From contig LUCM01008881.1 of the NCBI GenBank assembly GCA_008360955.1, positions 24,979-88,978 of the forward strand: a stretch of DNA of 64,000 nt, in the 5' to 3' direction. Below, piece after piece: positions 1 to 14,153 of this stretch (the first letter of the stretch is position 1; every line of letters starts with the position of its first letter). This stretch comes from Fasciolopsis buskii. Its lineage: Eukaryota; Platyhelminthes; Trematoda; Plagiorchiida; Fasciolidae. Position numbers and translations under genes: made by a program. The notes beneath the pieces are model-generated. The model searched no databases and was not told the DNA's origin. It was given only the letters and a program-made list of their open reading frames with translations.

Positions 1-3000
1 AAAACCCCATGAACTAAGCTTTCTAGTCAAAGGCAACAAATCAAAAAATTGACGTCACAGCTATTAGGTTGTGCGACGCATCCCAGATAAGTGCTATGTG
101 AAGTCGAGACTTGATCACTATTCTTATAATATTACGTGACTAAATTAACCGACTAATTAAGCATGTATTGCATCATCACAATACAGACAAGCCTGCAGCA
201 TTGAATCGTTTCTTTTGCTTCTGGTTATTTCCTCTATCTATCGAGCACCAATATCTTCGGAAAAAGATAATCAGACTAACCGTTAGCAGACACCTTGTGA
301 TCGTATCCATGATTCGGTCTGGGCAAAGTAAAAATGGATTCGAAAATTATTGGTGGTCGTAGCTCAGGTTGTTGGTTTGTATGGAATTCCGGTCGCTGAG
401 CTTGGTGTTTAGGTTGCGACTTAAACGTCAAGCTCAACGATCAGAACTTCATGAAAACAAACCATTCTTTCAATAAATTGTAATGAGTAATTTATGCAAA
501 ATTGAATTTGCTCACGAACAATCGCATTAATTTAATCAAATAAGTGATGAACGTCCTAAAGTGGACGTGGAGAATTAATAATGTCCTCGCGGATATATAT
601 GAATAATAAAACTGATGCATCGATTGTTCGTTCGCTGGTGAGCGATTGATGATAGTTCATTAAATCTTCCAGGTATCTTCTTGTCACTCACTTGTCAATT
701 TTTGATTTCACTTACCAAAAGCAAGATTGGCATATTTTAAGCATCTTCACCGTTTTTCTGTTATTTTATGATCATCAGGGTTAAACCTAAAACCAACCAG
801 TTCCCTAGGTATGACCCTCCTGTCGGCAAGGTTGTTGAATGTATCATTTTTAAAATTCGGATTGTGATATTTCTTGAATAGTAAGATAGATGGTTTTTCT
901 TTGGCCTCTCCGTGTGATATCTTTGCTGATAGCTGTTTGCAAGAGAAAACCGAGGAAGATGAACCAGGCAATCGTATTGGTTAGTCACAATAAGACCCGT
1001 AGTTTCGTTATCCACAGTTTAGAGAAACAGATGGGGAACAGCTTTCGAGGCACAAATTCATGCCATTCTCCTACAGCATAGGCGAAACAGATCAGGCCTT
1101 GTGGTCTTTTCCAAACTTCATTAATTATTTGTCACATTCTAGCCGAATGATCAATTTTGATGGCTTATGAACATGTGGATTAAAATAATAAATTTATGAC
1201 CATTTGGTTTGATTGTCATCTGAGATAAATATCTGAAGTTAGCCGACAATTTAGAGCTCCCGTCATTCATTTACCCGCAAAATCGTTCACGACTGATTTC
1301 GGCGGACCATACGAATTCAAAATGGGTGGGATTTAGTCAGGCAAATGTGGATTATCTCGGAAAGCTAAGTGTGGTACTAACTTTACAAAGAGCCGTTAGC
1401 GAGCCACTCGAAATTTTATCCAAGAGAACCCAACATGTGCATTAGCCAATTACACTAAATAAGCGATAAGTGGTCCAATGTGGTCTCAGTCACTGCTGGC
1501 CATTGAGACCGAAAGGAATAATTAAAGCAAGCATGGAATCTGAGTTGAATATTTGATCGCCACTCATGAGATAACATTGTCCGTGCAAGCTGATTTGTTG
1601 CCATGACGACTTCTGGAATTTTTCATCTTTTCGAGAATGATCGCATTTGCTTCGTAGTATTTTTTACCATTTAAGGGCAAACGTCGATGTCCATATTGCC
1701 CGAAAACTGAGTACCTAAAAACGTCGACTAGCTGAAATTTATTTGCTGGCTTGCCTGATAGTTATTCAGTCGTATATCGTGTTTTACTGTTCCGGTCTAA
1801 TGTGTCTCACTCTAGTATCATGCTACTACACAAACGGCAGGATAATACCTGTGAATTTCATAGGCCCACTAGCACACGTTGAGACCACTCCGGTTCGACG
1901 AACGTGATTAGGCCCATAGAAAATGCTGCAGAACTGCCCTGTGGGAATAAAACATCATCTAGTTCACGGTCATATCATGTCGGGTTTCAATTAGCTTTAA
2001 TATAATGATAGGATAACAGGGTGTTTCCCGCAATCACTCATTTATTACCAACACCTCTAACTATTAAATAAACCAAAATGTTAGATCAAAATCAAACAGT
2101 ATCATTCCGCAGACATCTGACATTCGTGCGAAGAAGAGATTTCGTGTTTGGTCTCTTCCCTATTCTTGGTACCAAGCCATTAATTTTCACTTTCGTCGTT
2201 CCTGCGATTCCGGTTGTTGTCATGTGCGTTTTAAATAATTCGGGAACTTTTTTCCACTTCGGCTTAATTTTGCAATCCAAATGCGGCCTTATCTAGTGCG
2301 AGGTCAGTTTCGTCCTATTTCTGAATGCTCGTCACACCAATGATAAAAAACCGAATAATCTCCTCGTTTCTGACAATCGATGTGCTTTGACTGGAAACCG
2401 AGTTTAGGCGCCTCGAAAGTGGCGTTGTGATCGTGAAATACCAAATGCTGATAACGAGTGCGCAGTACTGTCACGGTATTTGGTGCATCCATTAGAATTA
2501 GCGATTCACTCAACATTTGTCCCCGGGAAAAGGGAGGATTACATGTTGTTGATCATTCAAGCCCGATTGAGCACGGGGCCCAAAACGGGTGAGGTTCCAT
2601 TGATGTAACCGAGTACAAGTAGGCAATTAAGACCCGGTTCTGTTTAGACTCCCAAACAATGAAACCAGGTTCAACCTTTTGCGCCTAGGGCCTCTGACCT
2701 TCCGGTCCAGAAATATGTGATAAAAACTTGATAAATGTATGAGATATGCTTACCGTTATTTATGACAGCCGTTTATACGTATGTATATCCATTCATATCG
2801 TAACACATCATGATATTAGCTAGCCAAGCCCCTAGCTTGGCATCAATCTTAGACAAACGGAAAAAGCAAATACGGTACTAGACTTTGATACTAATTCAAT
2901 CAAAATTGTTTCCTTATCAAAGAAAAGTTTGGAAGTTTTTTACAATCCAAACGTTTTCTGGCATTAAAATGTTCATTTGTGACTTGTTGAAAGGGCATAT

Positions 3001-6000
3001 GTTCGTATTAAATGATTGCATCATTTTTCAAGTGTCTCCAGTTAATTCGAATGAAGGAAACCGTTTCTTTCCATTGAATTCTATAGGGAAAACTCACCAG
3101 ATTAAACGGGGATGTCATTGTACAGTAACAATATCTAATGAGTCAACTACACTGACCGTGGTACTATAACGGAAGAATTCTGTGACTTAGTATTGACAAC
3201 GAAATGCAATCCATTTACCAGTCGGCTTTTGGATAGGTATACCAGATTTCGTGGTGAGGTAACAGTTCATTCGGTCTGTCATTTCGTTCTGATGCTAGCC
3301 GTGAAATCAGACTACCCGGATCCCCTAGATGTCCAGGTAATTTAACCGATGGAGTGCATGTTCTATAGGCGAACAAAAAAAGGTAAACTGGCCAGTTGTC
3401 AAATGCGGTCCAATGAGATGCATCAACATGTCTGCCTGACCTATAACTAAGGCAAACAGAAATCCGTGCAATGATTTACAACAGAAATAAAATTAATCGT
3501 TCGAATCCGTGATAGTTGTCTGATTCCTTGATTCTTTTGACTGAGTAACTGTTTAATAAATGGTGAGTCTTTACAATCACCACAGCACTTTGATGGAATT
3601 TCATGGATGCAATAAGTGTAGCATCCAGCGAAAATTTCCTATTTTCTTTGTTTTTGCTATGAATCCAACTTAGAATTCATGTGCCAGCAAGTGGATGAGG
3701 CATAAAGTCATCGCATGTTGTTGGCCAGTGATCTATCGTCAAATCTGGTCTATTGGTATCATTTAAAACTGGGCCAATAGTTTAGAATGTTACGTAGAAA
3801 TACAGTGCAGTTCCGAGTGTCGAGGACTAGTTCAGACAAACAAGGTACGTAGATTCGGCCCAACTGATAACCGGGAATAGCACGGTCAGGATTGTAGTCT
3901 CTCGTGACCAGTGGAATTGTGTGGTTTCCGTGGCTCGCCCGAAGGCTCTCGAGGTGCTTCCCGAGATGAAAGCATCAAAAAGGGGAATGAACCCAAAAGA
4001 CTAAGGATATTCATCCCAAGAGTTGCGAACTGAATCACCGCTTGTATACATTTTTGATTATATATATATACATGTGTGTGTTATTTTAATTATGACCGTT
4101 GAAAGAGATGGGTCTTGAAGAGTTCCTTGTCATTTGTTTCTTCCTGTTTCATTCACTGATGCTTGATGTAAACCAGAAATGAGACCAGTTCTTAAATCGT
4201 TTGTTCTAATTGGATAAAATTAAAGAAATACGGCACTTATTCGGTGAATAGTTCTTATCAAAGTTGAAGAAAAGTTAACTTTTGTCAAAAAATTATTTAA
4301 ATTTAATTTACCAAGTTTATATGATTTCCGTGGAGATTTGATCCCTGTTGCTTTGTTTGGTGTAACCAATCCACTCGTCCTAGCCTTAGTCAGGAGCTTG
4401 ATATAGTGAACATTTACTCTGGTACACCAGATAATTTTTGTTTTTTCCTAATTGATTTAATTGTTCGTTTACCGGTGCTAATTGAGACAGAAAACTTGAT
4501 TGAAATAAATGTATGGACAAGATGATCAACAAGTGATACAGTGAGATCCTACCGTTGATTCTACTCCGCAGCAGTTTGATGTGGATCACTTGGGTGGCTA
4601 AAAACTGCAATTCACTAGACTTTCTGAAGAGTAGGCAAGAGTTAGTCTCTACATGTCACAATCTACCAGCTGTTTCAGGTCCAATTGTTTTCGATTGTTC
4701 ATGTTCAGCCTAAGGGTACAGTGGTCAGGGTGATTAGGCTGATGGCATAAGTTCGCTTGTCACAAATCAGCTACTGCTCTGTTATTGCTTCATCGATGTA
4801 TATCAGGCCTCTGGTGACCATCAAATGTTACCGGATGGCGCTCCGGTTTGTCAGATAACTGGCAAACACACGTACACACACACATGACAACTACCGAGCG
4901 GGATGCGACAGTGGTGACATTAAATTAGACTACCTCGTACTGGTTCTTTTTGGTTACGTAAAATGTCAGATTTATTTTTCTAACTTACCTCAGTACGTCA
5001 TACCCACCAATCGTCTACCGCAGCTAGTGGCGGCATGTTCATCAAGCCCTGACTTGTGGACTATATAGCACTTTTTTCAGAATGCAAAACTGAATTTTAC
5101 AGTGACCAAGAAAATGTTCGTCATTTCCAACATTTCTTTCGTGCATTTCAGCTCACTTCTTATTTAACCGTCCAGTATTTTGACTTTTCACGCAATTTCA
5201 AAGTATTTCTCATTTTTCACTAAAGATGACTTTCATACTTCTTTCCTTTGCCCTCATTCACGAGTACACAGCCGAAAATATCTTTGAATGTTTTCTCAAC
5301 TCTTACTGACCGTTTTACTTTGGGTAGAAGAAAAACTTTACAAAGAATAGCTTTTCCTTGAACATAAGCAGTTGGTTGCCAACAAGGTGTAAATAGGATT
5401 GCATGATTGCTTGCTTTATTCGACCTTGCTGAATACTGTGCAGAGCGTTTGGCAAAGTAGACAGTAAAACTGTTTAGATAACAGATTTTTTGCTGGAAAT
5501 GTGAAGCATTTGAGAAACTAATGACTGCTTAATCCTTATCAACCGGGAATAATTGTTTGAAATTGACCCATGCGTTTCCCAATCTAGCGCTGTCGCGCAG
5601 AATGATCTCATTTACTGCTATTTGAATTCAATCACAGTCGGATGAAAGACAAACCGATAGTCGATTGGCTGGAATGACTTCGGTTGAGATAACAGCCACA
5701 GGCTGGACGCGGTATGATCAGGACGCAGTCTCAAAGGTGCATCATAATTCTCTCCACCATCGTGGTTGATCGAACCACTAAAGTTTGCAGTTTGACTCCT
5801 CTAGTGGGTTGGACCAGAATACATTTCCTTGTTGACATGGAGTCCATAATTTTACTCTGTTTCCGTAAGAAAGTAGTTGCTCGTTTTGTTTTGTTAAATC
5901 AGCAACCCATGGCAAAACTCTTCATTGCTAAGTGACTTTGTATAGAGGCGCAATGTACGGTAACAAAAGAACTGCACCATTCCCCACTTTAATTCGAAAT

Positions 6001-8816
6001 TATGCATGGCTATTCAGATTTGTGCCAAAAATAATCGAAAGTGAGTAGAAACATGAATCTGTCTCACCAGACTTCTTCAGAAAGCATTTACCATCAGGTT
6101 GTAGAACAATGTACGTATATTTGGTACATCTGAAAGTAGGTACTCAAAAAATATGTGCATTCAGAACGGAGCAGATTTCAGACGGATACAAACGCTACTC
6201 ACGCTGTCAGTTAAAGGACAGTGCCGACTAGTTTCAACATAACTCCGAAGCAATTCTGACATCGTTTCCAAATGATGCCGGAATTAGAATGGTGCTAACT
6301 TCAAACCTTTGAAGTGACTCCCTAGTATTCAGCCACATCAAATCATCATTAGCATTCGTTAAGATCGCATGAGTTCGAGATAAATTTTTCTTGCAATTCA
6401 AGGGCATTGCATCATGTGCACAAAAAATGTTTACTCCAGCTAGCCAAGTTACGGTGCTGACTAAAGGGGCAATCACTTTCCCCAAAGTGGCAGAAAATGT
6501 CATTAATGACCTCTAGAAACATTGAAAACAAAGCAATCAATTACATGAGCTAATATAGGAAAAAATAATTAAACAGAACAAGTTGAATCCTCATAGGCAG
6601 TTTGAACAAATCTTGAATATCCCAAGTTATCTTTCTACAAGCGATTTTTCACACGACGTCAATACCGCGGTGAAATTCACGGAAGCATTTTGCAACTTAC
6701 TTATCCTTGCTAGGAGTCACCGGTGGTGCTTATGCATTGGATTTGAATTGGGATGCATATCCGGGATGAACGACTAAGTCAGACGCTTTAGCCATTGCGC
6801 CAACCAGGATAATCATCAATGGTTCGCTGAACACTGCTAGATATGGCGCTTATTTCCGTTACTGGGAAAATCACATAAAGTCTTATACTACTGCAAACTG
6901 TCAAGTAGCAAACTCCTGTACTGTTTTGCATAGTCTTTTCCTTCTACTGAGAAGTTAGTGAGATTTGTGCATGCGGTCCCCGTGAAGGTCTGTGGAATGC
7001 AAATGCTAATCACGGATCTGGATGCTATATCATGTAGTGTTGATGTTCAGTAAACCGGGCCACCGTAATGATTAAGACGTCCGACTCGCGTTTGCGCATC
7101 CCGTGTTTGCGTCCCGGTTTCGGCGCGACGGGTATGTACCGCTGGCGATTCCAACGAAGGACGAAGCAGCTGCACGATATTCCATAATTTTCCATACCAA
7201 GTTGGAAATTGAAACTTTGCAGTGAGCCTCTAGAAAAACCATATTATGTCTTCTGCTTCCGCAGTCAAGAAGTTTCACAAATGCCTTCAAAAGAATAATA
7301 CGGAGACATGACGGTAAACGGAGACCGATGGTTTGGAAGTTTATATAATGAAAGTGCGTCCCCTCTAAGACCAGACCATGTATGACATGCCAAACTGGCT
7401 AAATCAACGAAACTTTTCCATTAAAGATGGAGAAAAGCCAAAAACTGTTAAAGACAACCCCTTTCAATCGAACAACGTAGCCCAAGTTAATCTAAATTAT
7501 GATTCCTTGCTCGTGCCTTACATCATAATCGTGGGGTTCAAAATGAAGTGAAAAGATCAAGACCAATTTAGCCAGGTTTGCTGACTTGGTAAATTTTTTG
7601 TATACCATAAAAATTCCCCGGTATTTGATCTGCCTGAAAATCGTTGATTAGTTAGAAATGGGAAAAAATTTCCCTTGATTTTTTATTTAACATGTGAATC
7701 TAGTTAATCATCAAAAACCACCGGGGTCATTGTACGTATTTGCCCCATTGGGCCTGTTAAGAATCGCCAAGCCTTCCACTGTACCCGGGCCGGCTACGCT
7801 AATTTTTAGCGAACAACTGCGGTTGAAACTGACCGAGGAGACTCAATACATTCACTGTTATTAAAAGTTTCCCAAAGTTCACAAATGTTAACTGGCCTGA
7901 CAAGCACTGATTCGAGTAACGCAAGATAAGGAGGCTAAAAACTAACGAATTCCTCTTAAACACAACATAAATAAACAAAAAACAAAGGAGAGACGGTAGC
8001 CAAAACACAGGGCTATTACGGTCATAGTTATAATCGTATCACGACAAATAACTTCTTGACCTGTGCTCAAATGACCGCGGTCAAACACAAGGGATATTGT
8101 TTTATTCAGTCGAGAAAGGTGATGGCGGGCAATATAGGTGATTTGTTTTAGAGTGCGGTTGTAGATGTTATGGGTAATGTATGATGCCAAAGGATTGACG
8201 TATGAGCACTTACGTGGTCAAAGAGACGACGTGTTTAGGTTTGACCAAAGCGCTATTCTCCGTCACTCCAGTCAATAATGAACCTGTTTTAACCGACATT
8301 CAGAGATCGATACTTTGTGTTTCGTATGAACTGACACCCGTTAAACGAGTACATTATTGAAAGTTATATTGCACTTCTAGCTTTATGTTCATCTCTGTCT
8401 GTAGCAAAATCTACCAAGACTAATGCACAATTGAACCACAAAACAGGAAATAATAATAAGCAATTCATCTTGATTGTTAAGCTTGCGCGATAGCTCATTG
8501 AGACCGTGAAAAATTGCTCGATTTTTGCTGTTAACCTATTTGTTCTGGCGAATTATTTTAAAACGGCGGTTGGCTTCGGTTATTTGTTTCCCTGCTTCCC
8601 GAATATAAAACCTGTTTGATCGGATTGTATCACCACCTGGCATGTTGCCACAGACTCATGAGGTCAAACTAAAACCTGACTCCGAACGACGATAACTTAC
8701 CCTAGTGAAGTTTTTATTTATGTTGTCGTGTGTGTATGTGTGTGTACGATTCGTGTGGGATTGACAAAGAGGAGGATGAATCACAAAAGTTATGAAAACT
8801 TGTCCAAACTAGCCAG
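1..8816. other. No gene recognised; non-coding or intronic DNA
   Basis: No open frame in this stretch combines good splice sites with a recognisable protein pattern. The longest frames are short and low in complexity. It may be intergenic, or an upstream intron of the EF-hand gene whose first recognised exon lies at 10900. Small AT and GT microsatellites occur near 4056-4080 and 8728-8745. A possible worn tRNA-like SINE lies near 7050-7120. Confidence 0.5.
7050..7125 (+). repeat. Possible degraded tRNA-like SINE head
   Basis: The stretch has an A-box-like segment (TAATGATTAAGACGTCCGACT region) followed by a weak B-box-like segment and a GC-rich tail, reminiscent of an arginine-type tRNA head. 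The B box is poor and no second copy was found in the window, so this is tentative. Confidence 0.25.
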
Positions 8817-9745
8817 GTAACCGCATCAGCATCATCATCATTCGGCGTTAAACAGCAAGGCAAGTATCACTGACCGCTGCCTTTCCCCAAAGTTACACGT
8901 TTCTATAAAAACAGTGAATATCCAACGGGAACCGGGAGTGAACCTACACAGACGGAAAAAGATAAGATGCTGCTGCAGCCAACACACGAAACACAGTCTA
9001 ACTGTACAAACGCACCCTATCGATTACTCTAGTTTTATAGAAATTGACAACACGATCGCCGCTAATCGCGGTTCGTTCTCATATTATTCGGTGTCTCTAA
9101 CCAACTTGTTGATGAGTCTTTTGGACCAAAACCCCAACCACGAAGTCGTGAGACACCTACTTTATCTAAGTTCGCTGTACATTTTCTCATCCCACGTTGC
9201 CACGTCATCTGTCGGCCTCCACATGGCTTCTTTCATTCCTTAGGAGGAACACAAAATAAGGCACGGTATGGTAGACGAGTGTTCGCCATACGCACCACGC
9301 AACACATGACTAAACCAGCGTAGTCTGCTAAGTTTCATACGCTGAAACAAGCTATTCTCAGAAGTGGCACCCAATACCAGATTCCTAACCTTAATATTAC
9401 TCACCCGGTCACTCCATCCAATCCTAGCCATACTACGTAGACATCCATGGTCGAAAACCTCCAACCGACGAACATCTCCCACACGAACATTCTATGTCTC
9501 GCAACCGTGCAACAGAACTGAGCGCAATGCGGCACAGTACACACGACCTTTCAACTTCAGTGAAATATCAGGCCGACGCCACAAGTGCTTCAATCCAGCG
9601 TAAGCTGCCCGAGCCTTGGATATACTCGTATTTACCTCCATAGCTGTCAGTGACTTGTCACCATCTGATTCAAGTAAATAAGTGACCGGTTCACCACGTC
9701 TGACTAAACTGTATCCATTAGAGTGGTGGAATAGTGTCGTCCCAC
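8817..9745 (-). mobile_element. 3' end of an RTE-like non-LTR retrotransposon (LINE), decayed
   Basis: Read on the - strand, about 9720-9240 encodes the C-terminal tail typical of RTE-type LINE reverse transcriptases. Seen are KARAAYAGLKHLWRRPDIS, LKGRVYCAALRSVLLHGCET, GDVRRLEVFDHGCLRSMARI and a downstream MKLSRLRWFSHVLRG. The usual Trp after GCET is a TAG stop, so the copy is dead. The part below 9240 is the 3' UTR, with a conserved block that recurs in the LINE at 43385-44103, ending in a short ATC/GAT-rich tail near 8826-8845. The assignment to the RTE clade rests on this C-terminal pattern; no apurinic endonuclease or RT core is present here. Confidence 0.8.
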
Positions 9746-10899
9746 CCAGTTACCTTTGCCATTCTTGTCAGGTATGCCTAATAGTTTAATCCGTCTGAAT
9801 TCTGCTTCTAATTGACAAATACAGACTAACTTAGACTATCTAGAAAGGTAAATAAAATATCACTTTGATGTCTGAAGTGTGTCCTGGTATACGCCGAGAA
9901 TGCCTTGTCAAGCAGCGGTAGGCTACTCGTTTCAAACAGGCAAGACAAATATGGCCCCGGTCCTAGTCGGGCTATCGCTTGATTTTAAATACAGTCATCG
10001 CTGACCGGTTTATTTCTTTTGCTTCCAGAAGAAATTAATTCAAATATTTCTGTAAGTAAGTCGGGACAATGATTAGTCGCGCTTTATTTTTGTCGTTTAG
10101 TTATGTTGAAGGGTTTCGTTACGGAAAATGCAGCATCAGAATACATGCAACATAATCCCTTGAAATCTGCCGAATGGCGGAGGAAATGACACGTGTAATG
10201 TGGATGGTAAATGTGGAATTGAAGCATTTTGTGCACTCTAGACCAATTACAGAGATGCTAGATAATCAAACACGTGACTCTGTCTTCATCATAATAAGAA
10301 GACTGTTGAGCACAATTAAAAATGAAACGGTATAACGAATATCGATTAGAAAAAAAATATCTAAATATTTGGGCATATCGTTATTCTATAATGGTTATTT
10401 TTCAACTTTTGTTTCGCATTGCTTAAGAAGACAATCAGTGTCAGAGAATTTGATTCACTGTGATGATCCCACAAATTGCTAGATTTCCCATAGATTCTAA
10501 TGGTACAATTCACATTTAGATTACAGAAGTCACACGGCTTGTCTTAGGTCACAACACAAGTGTAGGTGGAAATATTTTTTAGTCGTCACAGACTTGTCGT
10601 TGCCTATGGCTTCGGACTAACTGAACGACCCTGGATTCGCAACTGGACATTTTTTTCGGACTTCATCTTTTGTACCATGTACTATGACAAGGGTCTTCGA
10701 CATGGGCTGTGTGATCGACTGGAAAAGTAAGAAAACAGAAAAAAAACAACGTAAGCCAAAGCAGAGTAGGTGTATCAGACAGCACTAATGCTTGCACAGC
10801 CAGCAAGTATGACGGTCAACAGGGAACAAGCTGCACATTGATTCTAGAGGAATGACGTCTAGTATGAGTTATTTGATTTCTTCATCTTCTTGCTGCCAG
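9746..10899. other. No gene recognised
   Basis: AT-rich sequence with no supported exon, RNA gene or repeat copy. The last 30 bases form a strong pyrimidine tract leading into the acceptor of the exon at 10900. Confidence 0.5.
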
Positions 10900-11009
10900 T
10901 TTTTCGTGAAATTCTTGAGCACTTGGTGCTTTATTCCCACAGAAGCTTGCGTATAATTAAAGGTCAACTTATGCCGGACAGGCTTCGGTCCGACAGAGTC
11001 AACTATCAG
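10900..11009 (+). CDS. EF-hand gene, internal exon (first one recognised)
   Basis: A long pyrimidine tract ends in AG at 10898-10899, and the exon closes with CAG followed by GTTAGT. Only one frame is open: FREILEHLVLYSHRSLRIIK, then a segment ending SDRVNYQ. This matches the end of one EF-hand helix followed by a second helix and a loop with the VNY pattern. It resembles the exon at 14154 (FRSILQTQFDL ... GSIQYAEF) and the last exon (FREILREGTGVYL). Phase: one base from the previous exon is needed, and it ends in phase 0. A 121-codon frame on the opposite strand covers the same bases, so strand choice rests on splice sites and EF-hand similarity. Confidence 0.5.
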
Positions 11010-13893
11010 GTTAGTCGAGTCCAAGCGAAACACAACCGTCGAGTTGGGAACCCAAAGTCTTCGAATATATCCGTAAACCCATTGGCATAAACGGACATTG
11101 CCAACGACGTGGTCGATGCCATCCAGTCTGACGATGAAGTCTTTACGATCGACGCGCCAATCACTGCAATTAGAACCTGAGGTGCTCGAAATTAATGAAA
11201 CTGTTGATCCTTCACCTTTGCCTTCGGACTGCAAAAGTCACTTTCTCATCAGTCAAAGTTACCTGGACGAAAATGACGTCATCTCAGTTGACGGGACGAA
11301 GAAACCGCGTACTGGATGATACTGTCATCGATCATTATTTTAGGAAGCGCATTAACCAAAATCACATGATAACTGCTGTGTTCTCTTCGCGATTTTTGAC
11401 GAATTAACGAACATTCAGCAATTCCAAACCAAATTACATTGGTCAAAAGGTAGGGTTCCTATAACCGTGGCATAAATCATTTGTAAATTACATTATATTG
11501 CAGGGATTCATATCTGTCTTCTACTTCATATATATTCCAAACAAAAAGCACAAGTTTTCATCTAATCCGAAGTTTATTGGAATTTTCATCTCTACTAGCG
11601 GATCTCTGGAGTCAGGGGTGTTAAAATGCTGACACCTCGCGAAATCAGGGCAACTTCACTAACGTTCGCTATCCGAATGTTAAATAATTGAAAATCTTAC
11701 TTGCTGCGATCGCTAAACTGTCGAACCTTCGACCGGTCGTCTCGACTCTAGGTCACTCTCAGCTCTCCGGATCAAGCGGCAACTATCAAATGACCTGTGG
11801 CTGCTCAATACGATAACTTTGCTTTATTTCTCCTAGCCAAACCATTCGTATGGGTGCCCCGTTCTCCGTAAAGTGAAAGCTATTGCGCAGTCATTTTTGT
11901 AGGGTCCCGCATGTTAGACTTTGAAAACGTGTTTAGGCAGCAGACAGGGAAGCACAGTTGTCCGCTGCATGCAACTCATGACGTCTGATAACTGACAAAA
12001 AACTAAACGTCTGCTTGTTGTGCGTTTCCTCGTCATCTCCAAGGTTGCAATAAAAACGTAACCGGGTTGCACGTAAATCAACAAATCAAAGGCAATCATG
12101 TCCCAGTTCGAATTTTGCCAAGCTAATTCAATATCATCAGCAGTGTGAACCGTTTGAAATGATCAACTATCTAACTGCTTTATAACTCAGCAGTACTTTT
12201 CTAAACACATTTTGCGGAATCGGTTAGTCATATTAATTTTTGATTTATTAATTAGAAAACACCGAGCAGTAAAATGAAAATGAATGACCTTGAGTTATTG
12301 ACTAAGATGCAGCGCCAGCTACATCAATCCGCCAAGTCGGTCTTAGTAGCACGAGATTGTATTGTTTACATAATTATTCATTATGTGACAACATGGCCAA
12401 ACTCATTATTAGAGAAAACATAGACATACACTGTACAACTGGTGTATCAGGCTAACTCGGAATTGTCAGTTACACATTTCGACAGGGCCAAAACCGGGAC
12501 GTGAGTTTGAAATGAACGATTCAGCGATCGGGATACTAACGGATGCGCGTTAATATCGAGCGTTCAACTTTGCCAAACAGTTCATAGTCTGCCAGCTTCA
12601 CTTGCACGACATTAGATGATGCCGGGTACGCTGTCCTGTTTGGTTAAGTCTAAAAAGCCGGAGTTATGAAACTGCTGTACAATGCTCCCATGATGAGCAA
12701 ATGGATGATACAGGCAGGCGAACAATTACTCTAATTAGATTAGCTTTGAGTTGGGCGTAAATTTTGTCTGAGTTAAGGCAACCAGCTAGCAGTAGGGTTT
12801 ATACACCACTGACATTGAAACTGTTTCGTCACCATCATTATCGTTCAGCTTCAAACAGCAAATCAAGCCCCAATTACAGCTGCCTTTCTCCCAGAGTTTC
12901 AAGTTATCGTTAAAATAGCACATTAATCCCTTTTAAAAACTGTCACGCAGTTAGCGATGCACAAACAAGTGTGTGTGTGTGTATAAAGGCCAGGCAGTAG
13001 CCAAGCAAAAAAAATTAATGTGAATTTAATGAAACCGGGGTTATTCGATTGTTCCCCCTACCCCGCCTTTCTTTTTGTTTTTACCCGTAATATGCATGTA
13101 GTTCACTCAGTAGTCATCGGAATTCTACTGCACCTATTCAACCACAATTTGGGACAGAGCAAGAAAAGGGTGTTCTATCGTTATTTGGCTGCCCTGACGG
13201 ATACCCAACAGTTTCAGTGCCGACCGTTACGTGTGTATAAGTGACAGAGCAGTTGCACCTTAGATCGTCAGTGAATGTACATTTATGGTTAAAATAAGCG
13301 CTTGATTTCCATGAACGACACACGTGCAATAAAAACAACGTTATAGTTCATATGCAATGGAAGGTGACTTTGATTGTATATGATACAACGTTAATAACAT
13401 GGCGCTGTTGGTAGATGTAATGTGCCAGCGTTTCGACTACCGTGAGTAGTCTTTCTCAAGGCATTTCCCAAATAATGTGACCATATTTATCCCGAGTGGG
13501 ACCTAATTGTTGCGCATATGGGAAAATTTACCTGCTGGCACACAAATTCATGGGAACATTAATCGCATCAAAGACAAACAAATGAACTGCATTCGCCAGG
13601 TGTCACGAGACAGGCAATATGACAAGAGGTGAAACTCGTATCGAGCGCTGACTCTCAATTAGTCATGAGCATAGTGCAAAATGGAAAATGTTTAGAAAAC
13701 TCAGTTGACAATAGAGTATCATCTGATTAGTTAATATTGTGCACAGATGTTGAATCTACCTAACAATCAGAAGTTGATTCCCCTCAAATGTTTCATCGGT
13801 TAAGCGAATCTAGCCTAGAGAAAGAGGACTTAACGTCCAAAACTATCGGTTTTACTGTCCGGTAGTATGGTTCACACACAAATGGGTGGACAG
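11010..13893 (+). other. Intron of EF-hand gene
   Basis: Non-coding. It contains a probable LINE 3' UTR fragment near 12825-12905 and a GT microsatellite near 12969-12985. Several short frames around 11098-11407 look protein-like but have no workable splice sites. Confidence 0.4.
12825..12905 (-). repeat. Probable LINE 3' UTR fragment
   Basis: The block runs CATCATTATCGTTCAGC, then AAACAGCAAATCAAG, then GCTGCCTTTCTCCCAGAGTT. It parallels the LINE 3' UTR block at 8826-8900, with ATC repeats followed by AAACAGCAAGGCAAG and GCTGCCTTTCCCCAAAGTT in the same order. It is therefore a short - strand relic of the same LINE family. Confidence 0.45.
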
Positions 13894-14003
13894 GAACATG
13901 TTGTGTCTCCAAGCGGCGACAACCGCGAAATCATTCGTGTGATTCCGGGGGAAAATTTCCCATCTACTCGCAAGCAAATCATAACACTGACAACGGAAAA
14001 TCG
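13894..14003 (+). CDS. EF-hand gene, candidate internal exon
   Basis: The open frame reads EHVVSPSGDNREIIRVIPGE followed by a basic segment ending TLTTEN. The acceptor CAG at 13891-13893 gives phase 0, matching the exon that ends at 11009. The donor CG|GTTGAA leaves two bases, which join the single T opening the exon at 14154 to make Arg. The acceptor has a poor pyrimidine tract and the donor is weak, and the sequence itself shows no EF-hand motif. Support is mainly the phase match and an open, protein-like frame in a stop-rich neighbourhood. Confidence 0.4.
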
Positions 14004-14153
14004 GTTGAACTAACAACGTACAGAAAATGTGTAACTCAGACGACTCGTTTTTTTGATCACATTTTAATTTGTGTTATTTTAAAGATCAAAGTGCTATGCT
14101 TCTAACAACTTCCTTATTTTTCTTTACTCATTGTTTTTCACAAACCGAAACAG

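Noticed and set aside
10869..11234. Minus-strand 121-codon frame as a gene
   Set aside because: No family recognised, and the + strand exon at 10900-11009 has both splice sites plus EF-hand similarity. Kept only as a finding.
13400..13510. Penelope-like or other retroelement end (CAGCGTTTCGACTACCGTGA region)
   Set aside because: The phrase resembles a sequence seen near ends of some retroelements, but only about 60 bases are suggestive and no coding part was found.
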